Part shown: piece after piece, positions 6,995-10,269 of the stretch
Layout: each line of letters starts with the position of its first letter
Numbering within the stretch: the stretch's first letter is position 1
Assembly: GCA_030673205.1 (NCBI GenBank)
Contig: DAOVJP010000024.1
Span: forward strand, 1 to 10,269
Direction of reading: 5' to 3'
DNA length: 10,269 bases
From: Thermoplasmata archaeon
GTDB lineage: Archaea; Thermoplasmatota; Thermoplasmata; JAGHBH01
Notes under the pieces: generated by a model
Told to the model about the DNA's origin: nothing
The model's input: the letters and a program-made list of their open reading frames with translations, nothing else
Database searches by the model: none
Translations under genes and position numbers: made by a program

Positions 6995-7033
6995 ATGGAA
7001 CAAGGTCAAAGAGCTATGGAAGGAATAGAATGA
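6995..7033 (+). CDS. Possible 12-codon upstream ORF (leader peptide)
   Basis: ATG 6995 opens a frame for MEQGQRAMEGIE, ending in TGA at 7031-7033. Its end overlaps the DUF1616 start codon in an ATGA, as in translationally coupled genes. No Shine-Dalgarno is evident for it, and such a short frame can arise by chance, so it is only a candidate. Confidence 0.2.
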   Translation: MEQGQRAMEGIE

Positions 7034-7869
7034 GCGGGCCGTGGCTAGAGAGAACATCGGAAGATACCAGGGTCAAAGCGACCACATTGTGGATTCTTCT
7101 TATTCTCTCTTTCATACTGGGAATTCTATTGGATGATAAGCTGTATCTCCTCAAACTAGTTTTGATCGCCCCGGCGCTATTCTTGATGCCAGGGTATGGG
7201 ATCATGCATATCCTTCTAGCCCGTAAGCTCCCCAAATTGTTATGGGAGAGGGTGATAACGTACATCGTAGTTGGAATGATCTTGCTGGTCATCGGCAGCT
7301 CTTCCCTGTTATATCTTGACATAGGAATAACCAAGCTCTCTCTGGCCGCTGTTATGATCCCCACGAACATCGTGCTGCTGTGCCTAACACATTGGAATGG
7401 TGTTGGAGGGACCATATCGATTCCTCCAGCACGTATTTTTCGATCGAAGCTCTTCTATCCATTGCTCATCTGGATAGTGCTGTTATCTTTGGTGGCGGCC
7501 TCGGTACTATTAGAATTAGATGGGGATGGCGAACCTTTCACGTTGGTCTCTCTGCTCTCTCCTTCCACGGGATTTGAGAACGCGATACAGGTGAACGAAA
7601 GCCGAACGTACAATGTCGTTGTAATATGCCACGAAGGGGAGGACACGAAATATCTATTGGAGGTCGTGCTTCAGGATGTGGAAGCAGGTAGAGATATATC
7701 GTGGTTGAATGTGACATTCGATCTTCTCGATGGAGAGGAGAGAGACACTCCATTTCAGATATCGCCCGGATCATCCGGTCAATATAGGTTGGAAGCCCAG
7801 GTCTATGTCAACGGGAACACCTCCCCGGCATACACGCTTTCCAGAACCCTATGGGCGGTGGAAGACTGA
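7030..7869 (+). CDS. DUF1616-family membrane protein
   Basis: The 279-residue product has about five membrane helices (near 18-35, 39-62, 74-94, 100-120, 141-161), then a soluble C-terminal domain (162-279) rich in beta-type sequence. LFLMPGYGIMHILL (50-63) matches the conserved PGY motif after the second helix of DUF1616 proteins. FTLVSLLSPSTGFENAIQV (170-188) and VVICHEGEDTKYLLEV (197-212) match the start of its external domain. The biochemical function of the family is unknown; archaeal members often lie among surface-glycan genes, as here. The start is supported by AAGGA (7020-7024) five bases upstream. The gene overlaps the following flippase by 19 bases, suggesting joint translation. 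With an ABC ATPase just upstream it might be that enzyme's membrane partner, but this is speculation. Confidence 0.85.
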   Translation: MSGPWLERTSEDTRVKATTLWILLILSFILGILLDDKLYLLKLVLIAPALFLMPGYGIMHILLARKLPKLLWERVITYIVVGMILLVIGSSSLLYLDIGITKLSLAAVMIPTNIVLLCLTHWNGVGGTISIPPARIFRSKLFYPLLIWIVLLSLVAASVLLELDGDGEPFTLVSLLSPSTGFENAIQVNESRTYNVVVICHEGEDTKYLLEVVLQDVEAGRDISWLNVTFDLLDGEERDTPFQISPGSSGQYRLEAQVYVNGNTSPAYTLSRTLWAVED

Positions 7870-9158
7870 CAGCGGAGCAAGAGCGCAAGAAGGGAAAGGG
7901 GGAGGGGCACGGATTGTTCAGAAGGAACGCATTCCTCTTGATAGGGAGCAATGTGAGCATGGCCGCCCTAGGCTTTCTTTTCTGGAAGGTGGTGCATTGG
8001 CGCTATCTGCCTCTCTATGGGACGATAGAGACCGAGAGGATGATGGGAATTGCCGCCGTCCTCATATCCACCTCTACGTTGGCGGGCACCTTCTCCATAT
8101 TCGGTATGGACATGGCGTTGATCCGCTTTCTTCCAAAACGCAGCACAGGGGAGAAGAAAAGAATGCTCTTATCCTCCCTCGCGTTCGCTGGGGCTTGCGG
8201 TCTGCTCTTTTCACTGATCTTCGCATCTCTCATTCATATATTCTATCCACAGCTTCTGATGATAGAGGGCCAGAGCGTGTATCCTCTGTTCGTTCTGTTC
8301 AGCATAGTATGGGGTTTGTTCGTCATAATAAACGGGGCCCTCCTCGAAGGGCAAAGGGCTGACCTCATCTTTCTAAAGAACGTGCTCTTCTTCAGCGGTG
8401 GCAAGCTCTTTTTTCCACTCCTATTGTTCTCCTTGGGTGCACTGGGCATTTTCTTATCTTGGGGGATCGCCGTCATTATCGCTTTTTCGATCTCGTTGGT
8501 ATTAATAGCATTCTTGTATCGGGAGAAGGCACCGAGACCAGTTATATCGTTGGGTATCCTCCGCCCGATAGCCTCCTATTCCTTTCTGAACTATCTGACA
8601 AACCTCTTCAACCTGCTCCCTTCTCTTGTCCTTCCTATGGTCGTGCTGGTAAGAGCAGATGCCAACATGGCTGCCTATGCGTATGTAGCATGGATGATAG
8701 CCACCATAACGTTCATGGTGCCGAACTCCGTGGCATTATCCTTGTTCGCGAGTTGTTCTAACAACCCTGGGTCCATCAAGGAAAAGGCCAAGCATTCCCT
8801 GTATCTGAGCAGTGCGTTGGTTGTGCCCATGGTCATAGGGATATATCTGTTCGGAGATCTTGTCCTCCAGTTCATGGGGGCGAATTTTTCCATTGCCGCT
8901 GTGACGTTATCCTGGTTGTCCCTCTCTGCCTTGCCCATAATGGGAATAGCCACAATGGTGGCCGTGAAAAGGGTCAAGAAGCACATGGTGGAGGTGATGG
9001 TGGCATATGCCATAACCTTCTCTATTTCTCTGTCCTTCTGGTATGTCCTTCTTCCCAAATGGGGGATGATCAGCATAGGGGTGGTGTGGTTCTTGGCAAA
9101 CTCTTTAGCATTCCTTTTCCTCTTATTCTCGCTAAAGTATCGTGGTGACCTTAGATGA
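7851..9158 (+). CDS. Polysaccharide/oligosaccharide flippase (MOP superfamily, 12 helices)
   Basis: A 435-residue membrane protein with about twelve hydrophobic segments between residues 27 and 428. Family features are RRNAFLLIGSNVSMAALGF at the first helix, FGMDMALIRFLP (84-95), and WYVLLPKWGMISIGVVWFLA (397-416), the usual last hairpin of Wzx-like proteins. It is 78 residues shorter than the flippase at 4514-6055, consistent with 12 rather than 14 helices, and clearly not a recent copy. The start is uncertain. ATG 7851 overlaps the DUF1616 gene by 19 bases and has no Shine-Dalgarno. TTG 7914 has a GGAGG eight bases upstream (7901-7905) and would remove only a charged, non-membrane N-terminus of 21 residues. 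The stop overlaps the next start in ATGA. Likely flips the glycan made by the following glycosyltransferase. Confidence 0.9.
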   Translation: MGGGRLTAEQERKKGKGEGHGLFRRNAFLLIGSNVSMAALGFLFWKVVHWRYLPLYGTIETERMMGIAAVLISTSTLAGTFSIFGMDMALIRFLPKRSTGEKKRMLLSSLAFAGACGLLFSLIFASLIHIFYPQLLMIEGQSVYPLFVLFSIVWGLFVIINGALLEGQRADLIFLKNVLFFSGGKLFFPLLLFSLGALGIFLSWGIAVIIAFSISLVLIAFLYREKAPRPVISLGILRPIASYSFLNYLTNLFNLLPSLVLPMVVLVRADANMAAYAYVAWMIATITFMVPNSVALSLFASCSNNPGSIKEKAKHSLYLSSALVVPMVIGIYLFGDLVLQFMGANFSIAAVTLSWLSLSALPIMGIATMVAVKRVKKHMVEVMVAYAITFSISLSFWYVLLPKWGMISIGVVWFLANSLAFLFLLFSLKYRGDLR

Positions 9159-10135
9159 GAATACTTCACGTCCGGAATGTAGCGAATGTTGGCAAGAACC
9201 TTGCACTATACCAAAGGGCAAAGGGATACGACGCGAGGGTCTTTGATTTTATAGGGGGGAATGAGTTGGATTATTCTCTGGGGTTGGATACCAAGATCAT
9301 TCCAGAATACAGGAAGCTCGAGGGGGTTGCCAGGAGCCCCATGGACAATTTGAGATATGGTGTTTCCCTTATCAAATATGTGGTCAAGAATGGATTGTAC
9401 AAGTTCGATGTATTCCATTTCCATGGGGGAAGAGGGTTCCTAGAAATGTCTCAGGACCTGCCGTTCATCAAAGCCATCTCGGAAAAGATGGTGATGCATT
9501 ATCATGGGAGCACATTGCGGGTCCGGGGAAGGTTCTATTGGAACAAGATATGTGACAGGGAGATAGTGTCAACCCCTGATCTGCTGAAATTTGCTCCGGG
9601 TGCTGTGTGGATACCCAATCTCATCACCGAACACGGGTTGTTGAAGAAAGAGAGGAACGACGGCATGGTGCGGATAGGACATGCCCCTACCAATAGAGCT
9701 TTGAAGGGAACTGAATGTATCTTAAAGGTCATTAAGAACATCCAGCGGAAGAGGAGGGATGTTGAGTTTGACCTCATAGAATCAGTTCCTCACAAGGAGG
9801 CTCTTGAGAGATATTCGAAATGTGATATTCTCATCGATACCGTATTCGTTGAGAACCCGCAACAATGTGTGTGGCCTGGCGTTCTTTCCATCGAGTGTGC
9901 GGCCATGGGGCTCCCCGTTTGCACATACATAGATGAGGAGCTTGAGGCACGTTTTCTCCCGAAGAAACACGGCTTCACGAGCGTGTCTAGAGACAATCTC
10001 GAACAGGCATTAGAAGCTCTGATAGACGACCCGGATATGAGGGATGAGATGGGGAGAAGGGCCAATAAGGTTATCCTTCCAATATATAATAACGAGAGAA
10101 ATGCTAAAAAGATATTAAAAATATATAAATTCTAA
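9155..10135 (+). CDS. Glycosyltransferase, GT-B fold
   Basis: A 326-residue protein, somewhat short for a GT-B enzyme. MRILHVRNVANVGKNLALYQRA has the N-terminal Rossmann start and asparagine/glycine acceptor loop. FDVFHFHGG (84-92) and MHYHGSTLR (114-122) are acceptor-domain motifs. VSTPDLL (138-144) and VWIPN (151-155) reach the linker. IGHAPTNRALKGTE (174-187) opens the donor domain, and PGVLSIECAAMGLPVCTY (241-258) carries the donor-site glutamate E247. The ATGA overlap with the flippase and GGTGA six bases upstream of the start support co-translation. Sampled rows within the gene are clearly more AT-rich than the left-hand glycosyltransferases (24 of 60 G+C at 9241-9300 and at 9781-9840), and the 3' end is very AT-rich, so it may have a different origin. 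Sugar and acceptor unknown. Confidence 0.88.
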   Translation: MRILHVRNVANVGKNLALYQRAKGYDARVFDFIGGNELDYSLGLDTKIIPEYRKLEGVARSPMDNLRYGVSLIKYVVKNGLYKFDVFHFHGGRGFLEMSQDLPFIKAISEKMVMHYHGSTLRVRGRFYWNKICDREIVSTPDLLKFAPGAVWIPNLITEHGLLKKERNDGMVRIGHAPTNRALKGTECILKVIKNIQRKRRDVEFDLIESVPHKEALERYSKCDILIDTVFVENPQQCVWPGVLSIECAAMGLPVCTYIDEELEARFLPKKHGFTSVSRDNLEQALEALIDDPDMRDEMGRRANKVILPIYNNERNAKKILKIYKF

Positions 10136-10145
10136 TGTCTCTTTG

Positions 10146-10268
10146 TCATCCAATTATTTGAAGAACGACAACGCTCCCTGTTGTAGCCAGAATGTCACAT
10201 CGCTGATAGATCAACGAAAGGTCTTGCTCGGTCGGAGCCCATAGATCATCGGGTTCTTCAGCTATGGA
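10146..10268 (-). CDS. Possible 3' end of a minus-strand gene (runs off the right edge)
   Basis: On the minus strand the only frame open from the right edge reads 40 codons, starting SIAEEPDDLWAPTEQDLSLI and ending in TGA at 10148-10146. The residue mix looks protein-like, and the gene would converge on the glycosyltransferase with an 10-base gap, matching the compact layout elsewhere. The product is not recognised. A frame this short could also be chance; no start is in view. Confidence 0.35.
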   Translation of the reverse strand, partial: SIAEEPDDLWAPTEQDLSLIYQRCDILATTGSVVVLQIIG

Positions 10269-10269
10269 C

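Noticed and set aside
6914..7033. Continuous open frame across the gap after the ATPase, suggesting a frameshifted ATPase tail
   Set aside because: The ATPase already has normal length and all motifs, and the downstream frame shows no family sequence.
7730..8362. Plus-strand open frame of 210 codons
   Set aside because: Out-of-frame shadow of the DUF1616 and flippase genes, arginine-rich with no membrane or family pattern.
8675..9169. Minus-strand open frame of 164 codons
   Set aside because: Antisense to the 12-helix flippase, whose plus frame has clear family features and coupled overlaps.
1..10269. tRNA, rRNA, CRISPR arrays, insertion sequences or terminal repeats
   Set aside because: Read by eye on both strands; no repeat-spacer pattern, transposase motif or cloverleaf was seen.

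Overview
The window looks archaeal, most likely euryarchaeal. Arginine is coded mainly by AGG/AGA and isoleucine often by ATA. TATA-type promoters with purine-rich upstream elements lie about 24-31 bases before start codons (943-950 before 974; 6211-6218 before 6238), as expected for leaderless archaeal mRNAs. A DUF1616 membrane protein, a family frequent in archaea, is present. I cannot name the genus. The theme is cell-surface glycan assembly: four GT-B glycosyltransferases, two MOP-superfamily flippases, an ABC ATPase, a DUF1616 protein and the first part of an FtsX/MacB-like ABC permease.

Left part (1-6055), single genes on alternating strands: permease (-, runs off the left edge), glycosyltransferase (+, 974-2188), GT4 glycosyltransferase (-, 3315-2185), glycosyltransferase (+, 3411-4553) and a 14-helix flippase (-, 6055-4514). 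This gives divergent promoter gaps at 754-973, 3316-3410 and 6056-6237. The two convergent pairs overlap at their 3' ends, sharing a TTAA at 2185-2188 and 40 bases at 4514-4553.

Right part (6238-10135), all on the plus strand and probably one or two transcription units: LolD/MacB-type ABC ATPase, DUF1616 protein, 12-helix flippase, glycosyltransferase. The last three are tightly packed (19-base overlap, then an ATGA overlap), which suggests co-translation. The last 124 bases probably hold the 3' end of a minus-strand gene that enters from beyond the right edge.

Working model (inference): glycosyltransferases build lipid-linked glycans on the cytoplasmic face, the flippases turn them to the outside, and the DUF1616 protein, with an external beta-rich domain, acts at the membrane in the same pathway. 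The ATPase lacks an adjacent permease. The only permease in view is about 5.5 kb away on the other strand, so a link between them is open. The most unusual DNA feature is a run of 12 G at 6130-6141 in the divergent gap between flippase and ATPase, directly beside a TATA-like sequence. No RNA genes, CRISPR arrays, insertion sequences or attachment sites were seen, and no gene-free stretch exceeds 300 bases.
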